A stretch of 64,000 nt of DNA from Thioalkalivibrio sp. ALJT (GTDB lineage Bacteria; Pseudomonadota; Gammaproteobacteria; Ectothiorhodospirales; Ectothiorhodospiraceae), in contig NZ_KB907121.1 of the NCBI RefSeq assembly GCF_000381825.1, positions 82,001 to 146,000 on the forward strand, given 5' to 3'. Shown one piece after another: positions 55,528 through 63,580 of the stretch. The notes under the pieces are model-generated. The model was not told the DNA's origin and made no database searches. It was given only the letters and a program-made list of their open reading frames with translations. The position numbers and the translations under genes are program-made. Position 1 is the stretch's first letter; the number at the start of each line of letters is the position of its first letter.

Positions 55528-56060
55528 GGCTGCATACACCTCCGCAATGCAGCCAGGCCGCGCCGCACCCAGCTCTTGACCGTACCGATCGGTGTTTGCA
55601 GATGCCTGGCGACCTCGCCATGCGTCAGCCCTTCGATAAACGCCAGCACGATAGTGCGCCGCTGATCCTTACTGAGCTCATCCAGACACTCTGCCAGATG
55701 GGCGGCACCGTCCCCCCGCACCGCTTCCTGCAGCGGCCCACGCAGCAGATCTACCGGTTCTTCGATATCGTCGAGCGCGACCGACTCGCGCTGGCGGCGC
55801 AGGCAATCGATAGCCCGAAAGCGCGCAATGCCGGACATCCATGCCCAGGCGCTGCCACGCCCCGCGTGGTAATCGCCCGCCCGATGCCAGATTTGAATGA
55901 ATGATTCCTGCAAGACTTCCTCTGCCCAGTCGCGTCTCTTAACAATACGCAGCACCAGGGCAAAAAGTTGCGGTCCGGCCATTTCGTAGAGGTCCTCGAA
56001 CGCCTGACGATCCCCCAGGCGACAACGGGCCAAACGCTCATGCAGGCGATCGAAGTCCAT
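55524..56060 (-). CDS. ECF sigma factor, SigK-like
   Basis: 178-residue ECF sigma factor. Region 2 reads AFEDLYEMAGPQLFALVLRI, EEVLQESFIQIWHRAGDY and GSAWAWMSGIARFRAIDCLR, which are the SigK/ECF19-like landmarks; region 4 reads AFIEGLTHGEVARHLQTPIG and TVKSWVRRGLAALRRCM. The preferred start is ATG 56060 (MDFDRLHERLARC); a longer open frame upstream has a cysteine-rich nonsense-like start. Its partner RskA-type gene overlaps. By gene neighbourhood it should control the FAD/DUF1365/CFA operon; SigK in mycobacteria has the same neighbours. Confidence 0.9.
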   Translation of the reverse strand: MDFDRLHERLARCRLGDRQAFEDLYEMAGPQLFALVLRIVKRRDWAEEVLQESFIQIWHRAGDYHAGRGSAWAWMSGIARFRAIDCLRRQRESVALDDIEEPVDLLRGPLQEAVRGDGAAHLAECLDELSKDQRRTIVLAFIEGLTHGEVARHLQTPIGTVKSWVRRGLAALRRCMQP

Positions 56061-56559
56061 TATCTGGCGTTCTTCTCTTCCACGATTTTCGCACCCACCC
56101 TTGCAGGTTTCATCTAAACAGGACCGCACCGCAGGGGCAGCGTTCACTCATCGGGGCCGACACCCCCTTCGGGCATCAGCGCATCATTCTCCGCCAGACG
56201 CTCCGACGAGCACGGCCGCACAGGGATGACCCATGCGCCTGCAGGATCATGGTGGACCCGACAAAGACTTGCAACACGCCGGGGCCAGCAGCCATGACCC
56301 CGTCTGCTCCGACACAGATCGGCTGCGCGCGCCGGGGGCAGGCGGCGATACCAGTAGGGACGGACAAGCTCCAGGCAACGATTGGCAAGTGCCTCCCGTC
56401 GGGCTCGCCCCGGGCATGATCCCGGGGATCAGCGCGACGGGAGCCAGTCGCGGGCATCTCCCGTGCATGCCTGACCTGTTGTTGCGAGGAGCCATCGATC
56501 AATGAGCCATGAGCCCGTGCAGGGCCGAGGCATAGCGGGCGAGCGGGTACGCGACCGGT
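56061..56559. other. Gene-free interval upstream of the SigK-like operon
   Basis: About 500 bases between the sigma start and the SPFH gene stop. No frame on either strand looks like a real protein. It includes the palindrome CCCCGGG-N6-CCCGGGG near 56407, which may end the transcript from one side. No promoter could be assigned. Confidence 0.4.
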
Positions 56560-57552
56560 CTACCGCGGGGGCGACGTTCCGCCTCCGGCACTCACGGAAG
56601 CATCGACACTCCCCATCGCCCCTGCACCGAACAGATCGCGCATGCCGCCCAGGCTCGACAGCAGGGCGGTGCCCTCCATCGGCACGAACACGCGATCGCC
56701 ATCCTTTGCCAGCTCCGGCAGCATGCCGATGTAGCGCTGGGCGATCAGGTAGTTCACGCCGGCCTTGGCGCCTTCGGGGTGGTCGCGCAGGCTGCCCACG
56801 ATGAGTTCGATGGCCTCGCGCTCACCCTGGGCACGCAGCACGGCCTCCTGCTTGTCGCCCTCGGCGCGTGCGATGGCCGCGTCGCGATCCCCTTCGGCGC
56901 GGCGAATTTCCGCCTCCTTGTAGCCCTCGGCCTCGCGCACGGTGGCACGGCGGGTACGTTCCGCAACCATCTGCTGGTTCATCGCCTGCACGATATCCTC
57001 CGGCATGGAGATGTCGCGGATTTCGACCCGGTTCACCTTGAGGCCCCATTTCTGCCCGGCCTCGTCCATCACCGCCTCCATCTGCTTGTTGATGGTCTCG
57101 CGGTTCTCGAAGATGTCGTCCAGCTCCATCTTGCCGATCTCCGAGCGCAGCGTGGTCTGGGCGAGGGTCTGGATCGCGAGCACCAGGTTCTCGGCACCGT
57201 ACACCGCCGCCTGCGGGTCCATGATCTGGTAATAGATCACCCCGTCGATGGTCACGCCGACGTTGTCCCGGGTGACGACGGCCTGGCTGGGGAAGTCCAG
57301 CAGGATCTCGCGCAGGTCGATCTTGGTCTCGGTGCGCACCACCTTCTCCTGACCCTCGAACTGCAGGATCGTGATCGGCCGCGGCTGATCCACGAACGGG
57401 ATGATCAGATTTAGTCCAGGATTCAGCACCCGGTGGAACTTGCCCAGGCGCTCGATCACCATGCCCCGGCGCTGCGGGATCATGGTGATCCCCATGGAGA
57501 TGAACACGCCGACCAGAACGGCCAGTACGATGAAGAGAATCAGACCTTCCAT
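56560..57552 (-). CDS. qmcA: SPFH/band-7 membrane protein (QmcA/paraslipin type)
   Basis: 330-residue inner-membrane scaffold protein. One N-terminal helix (about 4-24) anchors it; the SPFH domain (about 25-185) has QRRGMVIERLGKFHRVLNPG and VRTETKIDLREILLDFPSQA; a charged coiled coil (185-250, RRATVREAEGYKEAEIRRAE) drives oligomerisation. Such proteins form large membrane rings around proteases and other complexes. The NfeD gene lies 18 bases upstream on the same strand; SPFH and NfeD partners are commonly paired. Confidence 0.92.
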   Translation of the reverse strand: MEGLILFIVLAVLVGVFISMGITMIPQRRGMVIERLGKFHRVLNPGLNLIIPFVDQPRPITILQFEGQEKVVRTETKIDLREILLDFPSQAVVTRDNVGVTIDGVIYYQIMDPQAAVYGAENLVLAIQTLAQTTLRSEIGKMELDDIFENRETINKQMEAVMDEAGQKWGLKVNRVEIRDISMPEDIVQAMNQQMVAERTRRATVREAEGYKEAEIRRAEGDRDAAIARAEGDKQEAVLRAQGEREAIELIVGSLRDHPEGAKAGVNYLIAQRYIGMLPELAKDGDRVFVPMEGTALLSSLGGMRDLFGAGAMGSVDASVSAGGGTSPPR

Positions 57553-57570
57553 TGTTGCCTTCCTTTGCGG

Positions 57571-58059
57571 TTATGCGTGGTCTTGTACTTCAGGGCTCAC
57601 GATCGCGGTGACCCCTTCGAAACGAACGAGGTGCACGCGCTCACCTTCGCTCAAGGCGTAGTCCTCCGACTCGGGGCGCGCAGGATAGAAATCCCCGAGC
57701 AGGGTCACGCCCAGTCGCCCGTCGCGATCCTCGACCTGCAGGATCTCGCGGCCGGCACGAATATCCTGCCCGGCCAGGTTGCGGTCATCCCCGCGCACCC
57801 AGCGCCGGCCGATCCAGAAGACGAAAATCCCCATTACGATCATGCCGGCGATCCCGCCGAGGATCTGGCCCGCCATATCGGCCCCGAAGGCGGCAGGGAC
57901 GATCGCCCCGAAGGCACCACCGGCCAGGATCAGCGTAACCCCGCCCCCGCCGGACATCAGGCCGCCGAACAAGAGCAGATCCAGCACGAGAATGGTGACG
58001 GCCAGGATCAGCCAGTATTGCCAGGGGTCCAGTGACAGAACCCAGGGGGTTGCTTCCAT
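57571..58059 (-). CDS. NfeD-family membrane protein
   Basis: 162 residues. Three to four transmembrane segments (about 15-35, 42-60, 65-85) lead into a C-terminal OB-fold domain (about 95-155; NLAGQDIRAGREILQVEDRD, EGERVHLVRFEGVTAIV). It lacks the ClpP-like protease part of long NfeD proteins. Short NfeD proteins pair with SPFH proteins, as here with qmcA 18 bases downstream. ATG 58059 preceded by GGAGA. Confidence 0.9.
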   Translation of the reverse strand: MEATPWVLSLDPWQYWLILAVTILVLDLLLFGGLMSGGGGVTLILAGGAFGAIVPAAFGADMAGQILGGIAGMIVMGIFVFWIGRRWVRGDDRNLAGQDIRAGREILQVEDRDGRLGVTLLGDFYPARPESEDYALSEGERVHLVRFEGVTAIVSPEVQDHA

Positions 58060-58426
58060 AGCATCAGTCTCCTTGAGGCGCGCCGTTCAAGGCCCGTCCA
58101 GTGATCCGGGCGTGATCGACCCTGCAATTCTTGCGCTCACCCTCTCACATTCCGCCCCACCGCAATACCCGACAGGACAACGCGCCCAACTCCATTGGAT
58201 GGGCGCGCACGGGAACCGAACAACGCGGCATGCCCGGAAACCGTGGGCAAGCGAATCGCGGACCGAGAGGAACCTGCTCGGCCAGCGTCACTACACGCTG
58301 CCGATGTACGGGATCAAAATCCAGCCCCGCTACCATCCGGGCGACGGGACCCCGTCCCCGGCAGAAGCACGGCCACCCGCCGGGGCGCCAGCAGGCCCAG
58401 ACATCACTGGCCATCGAAACGCGTCC
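58060..58426. other. Gene-free interval upstream of nfeD
   Basis: Roughly 370 bases before the decayed regulator. No protein-like frame and no clear hairpin with T-run. It should hold the nfeD-qmcA promoter, which I cannot identify. Confidence 0.4.
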
Positions 58427-58629
58427 ATGCACGACCAGCGCCTCCAGGTGCAATGACGGAAAGCGGAAAATGAAGATCATGGATGTCGCCCACGCGACCG
58501 ACCGGGCTACATCACAATACGGTTTCCCTCCTCTACAAGGAGGCGGCCGTTCGTATCGAGCTCGACGCCATGGATAAACTTTGCGAGCTGTTCGAATACA
58601 TCCCGGAAGGGGATGGCGAAACACAATGA
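58427..58629 (+). pseudogene. Decayed small XRE/Cro-type HTH regulator
   Basis: Joining three frames gives a short Cro-like regulator. ATG at 58427 starts MHDQRLQV. A one-base shift near 58453 leads to NDGKRKMKIMDVAHAT (to 58499). A 4-base tandem duplication (GACC at 58496-58503) breaks the frame; without it the sequence continues GLHHNTVSLLYKEAAVRIEL and DAMDKLCELFEYIPEGDGE to TGA at 58627-58629. The HTH helix HATGLHHNTVSLLYKE and the DAMDKLCELF segment are typical of small XRE proteins. The usual CxVGDLF segment before EYIPE is also missing, as if lost between two copies of ELF/DLF. No intact single-frame product exists. Confidence 0.7.
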
Positions 58630-58703
58630 CCGCGTTCCCGGTACGAAGCACGGACCAGACCCTGGGCACCGAATGAGCACGAGCCGGGCTCGGCGCCCAA
58701 ACG

Positions 58704-58728
58704 AAAAAGGGGCTGCCGAGGCAGCCCC
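58704..58728 (-). terminator. Terminator after tRNA-Met
   Basis: GGGGCTGC pairs with GCAGCCCC over a 4-base loop. Read on the minus strand it is followed by five T, 15 bases after the tRNA 3-prime end. Confidence 0.85.
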
Positions 58729-58742
58729 TTTCGGGAAGACGG

Positions 58743-58819
58743 TGGTGGCTACGCCCTGATTCGAACAGGGGACCCCATCATTATGAGTGATGTGCTCTAA
58801 CCAGCTGAGCTACGTAGCC
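58743..58819 (-). tRNA. tRNA-Met (CAT), elongator type
   Basis: 77 bases on the minus strand, including encoded CCA. The acceptor stem GGCTACG pairs with CGTAGCC, the D arm has AGCTCAGCTGGTTAGAGC, the anticodon loop CTCATAA has CAT (58785-58783), and the T arm is GGTTCGAATCC-like (TGTTCGAATCAGG with the stem CCCTG/CAGGG). A fully paired first acceptor base pair (G-C) points to elongator rather than initiator Met. A terminator follows. Confidence 0.95.
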
Positions 58820-58877
58820 ACGCGGGTTGCGAAATCTACGGAGGCAGCCGCACAAAGTCAAGTGCGGCGCCCGCCTG

Positions 58878-59183
58878 TCAGATCTGCAGCCGCTCGACGA
58901 CGCGGCCGTTTTTCAGGTGTTCCTCCAGAATCTCGTCGATGTCGCGTTCGTCGTGATAGGTGTACCAGACGCCTTCCGGGTACACGACAGCCACCGGCCC
59001 TTCGTTACAACGGTCCAGGCAGCCCGCGGTATTCACGCGCACCTGGCCCTTGCCGTGGATGCCCATGGCCTTCGCCTGGTGCTTGGCGTAGGCGCGCATC
59101 TCCGTGGCCCCGTGGTCCTCGCAGCAGTTACCGTCCTCGCGACAGTTGGTGCAGAAAAAGATGTGGCGCTGGTAATAGCCCAT
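58878..59183 (-). CDS. Thioredoxin-like 2Fe-2S ferredoxin
   Basis: 101-residue thioredoxin-fold iron-sulfur protein. Cluster ligands come from C11/C14 and C20/C21 in FFCTNCREDGNCCEDHG and from two Cys in NTAGCLDRCNEGPVAVVYPE, the C-x(8-12)-C...C-x3-C pattern of the shethna-type ferredoxins related to NuoE. WYTYHDERDIDEILEEHL closes the fold. ATG 59183 has GGAG upstream. Electron partner unknown. Located just after the tRNA on the same strand. Confidence 0.9.
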   Translation of the reverse strand: MGYYQRHIFFCTNCREDGNCCEDHGATEMRAYAKHQAKAMGIHGKGQVRVNTAGCLDRCNEGPVAVVYPEGVWYTYHDERDIDEILEEHLKNGRVVERLQI

Positions 59184-59265
59184 GGATGTCTCCGGTGATT
59201 CCTGCGGGTCATGATAACGCTGACGCACACAAAACGGCGGGTGGCGGCATGTGGCGTCCGTGCAT

Positions 59266-60003
59266 TCAGCGGAAGCGGTAGACCAGAGAGACGTCGGTGA
59301 TGGTGTCGGTCTTGTCCACGCCCGGCTCCACGTCGGTATTGTGCTTCACCGTGAAGCTGGTACGCAGGGCCAGTCGGCTGGAGAGGTCAGCGGTCAGGGC
59401 GAGGATGTTCTCGACCTCGGTGTTGTCACTCCCGGTCAGGATCAGCAGCTCGTCGGTCAGATGGGCTGTGTCGCTGATATCCCAGCGGATATTGCCGGCC
59501 AGGCGACCGACCGGCTCGCTGTCGGTCTCCCCGGTGGCACGGATACGCACCTGCCGCATACCGGCACCGATCTCACCGTCCAGCTGCACGCGTTCGCTAT
59601 CGATCAGACGGCGACCGTAACCGACCGTAGCCGAACCCTGGTAGTCGAAGTTGCTGAAGCGATCCCGCTCGTAGCGCAGCGCCCCGAACACGTAGTCATG
59701 TTCGCCCAGCTTGCGGTCGGCCTGGTAGCCGGCAACATACCGTTCGCCGGTGGTCTCGTCGTCCTCTTCCTGGAAGAAGGCGTCCAGACGAATTTGGTTC
59801 CGCCAGTCGACCGTGGTGTGGTCGGCGCGAAACCGGGCGCTGGCATTGGTGGACTCGGTATTCCCGGTGGTCTTGGAGGCCCCCAGTTCGATGGTGGATT
59901 GCCAGCCCTCGGCCTCCCAGGCCATCCCCTGCGAGACTGGTATGCTCGCGAGGATGAGCGAGACCAGCGACAACCGAACAGGACGGCACGAACGCACACG
60001 CAT
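59266..60003 (-). CDS. DUF481-family outer-membrane protein
   Basis: 245-residue predicted beta-barrel of the DUF481/YdiY family. A leader ends near ASIPVSQGMA, then the mature part alternates polar and hydrophobic residues in amphipathic strands (STIELGASKTTGNTESTNAS, NQIRLDAFFQEEDDETTGER, YVFGALRYERDRFSNFDYQG, SFTVKHNTDVEPGVDKTDT). The C-terminal strand ends VSLVYRFR with aromatic then R, near the usual OMP signature. GGAGG precedes the ATG at 60003. This ATG overlaps the putative ATG of the divergent GlcF-like gene in CATG. Confidence 0.85.
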   Translation of the reverse strand: MRVRSCRPVRLSLVSLILASIPVSQGMAWEAEGWQSTIELGASKTTGNTESTNASARFRADHTTVDWRNQIRLDAFFQEEDDETTGERYVAGYQADRKLGEHDYVFGALRYERDRFSNFDYQGSATVGYGRRLIDSERVQLDGEIGAGMRQVRIRATGETDSEPVGRLAGNIRWDISDTAHLTDELLILTGSDNTEVENILALTADLSSRLALRTSFTVKHNTDVEPGVDKTDTITDVSLVYRFR

Positions 60004-61294
60004 GGAAAACCTCCAGGAAGAAAATGGAGGCCAGACCCTAGCAAAGCCGCTGGGGGCATCGGACCGCCCCCTGAGATTTCAGGGCCTTTCCAGCGCCGAT
60101 CAGTGCGTGCACTGTGGTCTCTGCCTGCCACACTGCCCTACCTATGGCTGGCACGGTATCGAGGGCGATTCTCCACGCGGTCGGCTGACCTTGATGCAGG
60201 GTCTGGCCCAGGGGCATCTGGACCCGGGGGCGCCCCGACTGCGCAGCCACCTGCAGGGCTGCCTGGGCTGCCGCTCCTGCGAGTCCGTATGCCCGGCGCG
60301 CGTCCCCTTCGGCGCCCTGATGGATCGTGCCCGCGAAATTCTCGACGAGCACACCGTACCGAGCTCACACCTTGACCGCTGGCAGCACCGCCTGCAGCAG
60401 CGAGCGCTGCGGCAGCCTTCCCTGCGTGCCCTTGGGGGGCTGACCGCCCGGGCCGGGGCACGCCTCAACGCGGAGCGGCTATTGCCGGACGGCCTCTGGA
60501 AGCGCAGCCTGGCGCACACTCGGGACTCCCTCGCAGCGCCGCCCGGGCTCCAACTCGCCGCGCGCGACGACGAGGCGGACGTACTGCTGTTTACCGGCTG
60601 CATGGACCGTTTTTTCACCGGGCCGGACCTGGACGCTGCACTGGAGGTCCTGACCGCCCTCGGCACACGCGTCGCCATCCCCCGGGGGCAGACCTGCTGC
60701 GGGGCACTGGATCAGCACACCGGACGGCGCCAGGCCGCGCAGACACTTCGCCACCGCAACATCGAGGCCTTCGGCACCGCCGACAAACGGCCCGTGATCG
60801 TCCTCGACAGCGGCTGTGAGGCCACCCTGAGTGAATACCCGGATGCCACCCTGGCGGCCCGCAGCCTCAGCCTGACGCGTTTCCTCGGCGAACGCCTGCA
60901 GGCCGGCGGCGACGCGGGCATCTGGACCGATACACCGGTGCGCATCGCACTGCACCTGCCCTGCACCCAGCGTAACGTGACCCGTGAGGCCCGCGATCTG
61001 CCCGGCCTGCTGGAACAACTGCCCGGGGTCACCCTGGTCAGGGTCGGCTCCGCGCCTAACTGCTGCGGCGCCGGCGGAACGGCCATGCTGACCCAGCCCG
61101 AGATGGCCGACGTCCTGGGCCACGCGACCCTGAACGCCCTGACCGCGGATACCCCGGACCTGATTGTCAGTCCGAACGTCGGCTGCAGCGTGCATCTGCG
61201 CGCCCTCGCAGCAGCACAAACGGAGGCGCCACCGATCCTGTCACCGGCCCGCTTCCTCGCCGCGCGCCTGGCCCGACACCCATCCGGCCGCTGA
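60002..61294 (+). CDS. glcF: GlcF-like iron-sulfur subunit (glycolate oxidase type)
   Basis: 430-residue (Fe-S)-binding protein. Two 4Fe-4S motifs sit near the N-terminus: CVHCGLCLPHCPTYG and CLGCRSCESVCP. Two CCG-type cysteine-rich domains follow (FTGCMDRFF ... TCCGAL, and LHLPCTQRNV ... NCCGAGG with NVGCSVHLRAL), binding a non-cubane cluster. In GlcDEF this subunit passes electrons from glycolate to quinone. No glcD or glcE is adjacent, so the flavin partner is elsewhere or different. The start is uncertain: ATG 60002 overlaps the divergent DUF481 start and a further in-frame ATG at 59954 would overlap even more. coq7 follows after 59 bases. Confidence 0.8.
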   Translation: MENLQEENGGQTLAKPLGASDRPLRFQGLSSADQCVHCGLCLPHCPTYGWHGIEGDSPRGRLTLMQGLAQGHLDPGAPRLRSHLQGCLGCRSCESVCPARVPFGALMDRAREILDEHTVPSSHLDRWQHRLQQRALRQPSLRALGGLTARAGARLNAERLLPDGLWKRSLAHTRDSLAAPPGLQLAARDDEADVLLFTGCMDRFFTGPDLDAALEVLTALGTRVAIPRGQTCCGALDQHTGRRQAAQTLRHRNIEAFGTADKRPVIVLDSGCEATLSEYPDATLAARSLSLTRFLGERLQAGGDAGIWTDTPVRIALHLPCTQRNVTREARDLPGLLEQLPGVTLVRVGSAPNCCGAGGTAMLTQPEMADVLGHATLNALTADTPDLIVSPNVGCSVHLRALAAAQTEAPPILSPARFLAARLARHPSGR

Positions 61295-61353
61295 TCCCGG
61301 CGCACGCTTGCGGTACCCTTGGCATTCAAACCACCGCCCGACGGCAGGACCCC

Positions 61354-61995
61354 ATGCGCCGACTCTCCCCACTGGACCACCTCATCAGCCAGGCCGATGC
61401 GTTCGTGAAGGTCGTCTCCGGCCATGCCCGCGCCACCGGCCGCCCATCCCCCGGCGGGGACGACATCGGCCCGCACCTGGACGATCACGAACGCGACCTC
61501 TCCACCCGCCTGATGCGTGTCAATCACGCCGGCGAAGTGGCCGCTCAGGGGCTGTACCAGGGACAGATGCTGACCGCCCGCAAGCCGGAGATCCGCGACC
61601 ACCTGGACCAGGCCTCACGCGAGGAGGGCGACCACCTGCACTGGTGCGCGCGGCGGGTGCACGACCTCGGCGGCCGCACCAGCCTTCTGAGTCCGTTCTG
61701 GTACGTGGGATCGTTCGGACTGGGTGCCCTGGCCGGCCTGACCGGCGACGCCTACAGCCTGGGCTTTATCGACGAGACCGAACGCCAGGTCGAGCGCCAC
61801 CTGGATCGGCACCTGGAGCGCCTGCCGGCGCAGGACGAGGTCTCCGCGCGCATCCTCGAGCAAATGAAGCAGGACGAGGTCGAACATGGTGCACATGCCA
61901 TGGCGCTTGGCGGCAAGGCACCGCCCTGGCCGGTACGCAACCTGCTAATGCCGCTGACCTCCAGCGTGATGACCCGTACCGCCTACTGGATCTGA
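61354..61995 (+). CDS. coq7: Demethoxyubiquinone hydroxylase (Coq7 type)
   Basis: 213-residue di-iron monooxygenase for a late ubiquinone ring hydroxylation. The iron ligands occur in MRVNHAGEVAAQGLYQGQM (E and following residues), REEGDHLHWC and DEVEHGAHAM, with FIDETERQVERHLDRHL in between, the duplicated E-x6-Y/E-x2-H pattern of the family. LLMPLTSSVMTRTAYWI forms the membrane-associated C-terminus. Shares the ubiquinone pathway with ubiA at 30.5 kb. Convergent with speD. Confidence 0.95.
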   Translation: MRRLSPLDHLISQADAFVKVVSGHARATGRPSPGGDDIGPHLDDHERDLSTRLMRVNHAGEVAAQGLYQGQMLTARKPEIRDHLDQASREEGDHLHWCARRVHDLGGRTSLLSPFWYVGSFGLGALAGLTGDAYSLGFIDETERQVERHLDRHLERLPAQDEVSARILEQMKQDEVEHGAHAMALGGKAPPWPVRNLLMPLTSSVMTRTAYWI

Positions 61996-62045
61996 CCCGG
62001 CGCCCGTTACGACTCGGGGCGCCCCGCCCCGCCCATGGCGGCGTG

Positions 62046-62855
62046 TCAGCCGGGGCGGCTCATGTTCTTGCCGTAGAAGATCTCCATCATCTCGTGCTTG
62101 AGCAGCTTGGAGATGCGCTTGGCCTCCCTGGCCGAGTAGTCGTCCTTGCCCAGCCCGAACAGGTAACTGTCCAGGTCAAAGTCCTTCAGCACCATCTTGG
62201 TGTGGAACAGGTACTCCTGGTACACGTTCACGTCCACCATCTGGTACTTCTCCTTGGTATCGCGGGAGAGGAAGTCCTGGATGGAATTGATCTTGTGATC
62301 GATGAAGTGCTTCTTGCCACGCACGTCGCGGGTGAAGCCACGCACGCGGTAATCCATGATCACGATGTCCGATTCGAAGCTGTGGATCAGGTAGTTCAGC
62401 GCGCGCAGCGGCGAGATGCGGCCACAGGTGGACACATCGATATCGGCACGGAAGGTCGCGATCCCGCCCTCCGGATGGGCCTCCGGGTAGGTATGGACGG
62501 TGATGTGGCTCTTGTCGAGGTGGCCGACCACCGTCTCCGGCAGCGGACCCGGGCCCTCGGTGTAGCCGATCTGCTCGGTCGCCACCGGCTCCTCCGAGAT
62601 CAGCATCGTCACCGACGCCCCCTGCGGGTCGTAGTCCTGGCGCGAGATATCCAGGATGTTGGCCCCGATCAGGTGCGCCACATCGGAAAGGATCTGCGTC
62701 AGACGCTGGGCATTGTACGCCTCGTCGATATACGCAATGTACTCATCGCGATGCCGCTCACCCGAGGCATAGCAGATGTCGTAGATATTGAAGCTCAGGC
62801 TCTTGGTCAGGTTGTTGAAACCGTGGAGCTTGATCTGCTTCTTGTGACGAGGCAT
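62046..62855 (-). CDS. speD: S-adenosylmethionine decarboxylase proenzyme (class 1A)
   Basis: 269-residue proenzyme giving the aminopropyl donor of spermidine. The autocatalytic cleavage to make the pyruvoyl group is at K-S in [20 protein letters not shown], as in E. coli Spe[21 protein letters not shown] is the N-terminal block and [20 protein letters not shown] a C-terminal one. Length matches the E. coli type (about 264) rather than the short Bacillus type. ATG 62855; monocistronic; speE is not in the window. Confidence 0.96.
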   Translation of the reverse strand: MPRHKKQIKLHGFNNLTKSLSFNIYDICYASGERHRDEYIAYIDEAYNAQRLTQILSDVAHLIGANILDISRQDYDPQGASVTMLISEEPVATEQIGYTEGPGPLPETVVGHLDKSHITVHTYPEAHPEGGIATFRADIDVSTCGRISPLRALNYLIHSFESDIVIMDYRVRGFTRDVRGKKHFIDHKINSIQDFLSRDTKEKYQMVDVNVYQEYLFHTKMVLKDFDLDSYLFGLGKDDYSAREAKRISKLLKHEMMEIFYGKNMSRPG

Positions 62856-62954
62856 GGCGTGTCCTCTTGCCCGGGCCGCAGCGAGCGGCGAATTGTAGAC
62901 GCCCCGGCCCCACCAGGGAAACACGGAGCAATGTACACGCTCGCGTTGGCGCCG

Positions 62955-63383
62955 TCAGCGCGGGGCCGGGCCCTCGATAATCTCGAAGTCGTGGGTCACC
63001 TTTGCGGATGCGCCCAGCATCAGCGAGGCCGAGCAGTACTTTTCCGCCGAAAGCGCCACCGCCCGTCCTACGCGCTTCTCCGAAAGCTCGTGGCCGTAGA
63101 CCCGAAAGTGCACATGGATATCGGTAAACACCTTGGGGACCGTTTCTGCCCGCGTACCATCCACCGTCACCACGCAGTCCAGCACCTCCTGGCGCGCCTT
63201 CCTGAGCATCGCGATCACGTCAAAGCTGGTGCAGCCGCCCATGCCCAGCAGCAGCATCTCCATGGGCCGAGCCCCCAGATTGCGGCCACCGGCATCCGGT
63301 GCGCCATCCATCACGACCGCATGGCCGCTGTCGGTCTCACCAACGAACGCCACCTGGTCCAGCCATTTCACTTTCACCTGCAT
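62955..63383 (-). CDS. OsmC/Ohr-family protein (YhfA type)
   Basis: 142-residue OsmC-fold protein. MQVKVKWLDQVAFVGETDSG matches the opening of E. coli YhfA, and RPMEMLLLGMGGCTSFDVIA and LSAEKYCSASLML carry the two conserved cysteines that reduce organic peroxides in related enzymes. The ATG at 63383 is chosen by this likeness; one at 63392 is equally in frame. In E. coli yhfA is divergent from crp, and the same arrangement is seen here. Activity is unproven for the YhfA branch. Confidence 0.88.
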   Translation of the reverse strand: MQVKVKWLDQVAFVGETDSGHAVVMDGAPDAGGRNLGARPMEMLLLGMGGCTSFDVIAMLRKARQEVLDCVVTVDGTRAETVPKVFTDIHVHFRVYGHELSEKRVGRAVALSAEKYCSASLMLGASAKVTHDFEIIEGPAPR

Positions 63384-63458
63384 CGGGCTCATCCTCTCCT
63401 GCCGCTGGATCGAAGCATCCACGCCTATACTCGGGGACTGTACTCAGGCCGGACCTGC

Positions 63459-63495
63459 GGCACAAAATCGGCATCCTGGTACCGGATTTTGTGCC
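63459..63495. promoter_or_regulatory. Long inverted repeat between the YhfA-like and crp-like genes
   Basis: Perfect 11-base arms GGCACAAAATC and GATTTTGTGCC with a 15-base spacer. It lies about 76 bases from the OsmC start and 86 from the crp-like start, in a divergent promoter region where a terminator is not expected. It may be an operator or an RNA hairpin in one leader. It does not match the CRP consensus TGTGA-N6-TCACA. Confidence 0.55.
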
Positions 63496-63580
63496 TTGCA
63501 CCTGACCGGTCCGGCTGGTGGGCAGCGAATGCTGCATTACACTGACGCCCATCCTCACAGACCTGCCACCGGACGTGAAC

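Noticed and set aside
58743-58819. tRNA-linked integration site
   Set aside because: No integrase, no direct repeat of the tRNA 3-prime end, and ordinary genes on both sides.
63459-63495. CRP binding site between the OsmC and crp-like genes
   Set aside because: The arms lack TGTGA/TCACA and the spacer is too long for CRP.
61164-63545. 793-codon open frame spanning coq7, speD and the OsmC gene
   Set aside because: It crosses three well-supported genes in other frames and has no recognisable domain.
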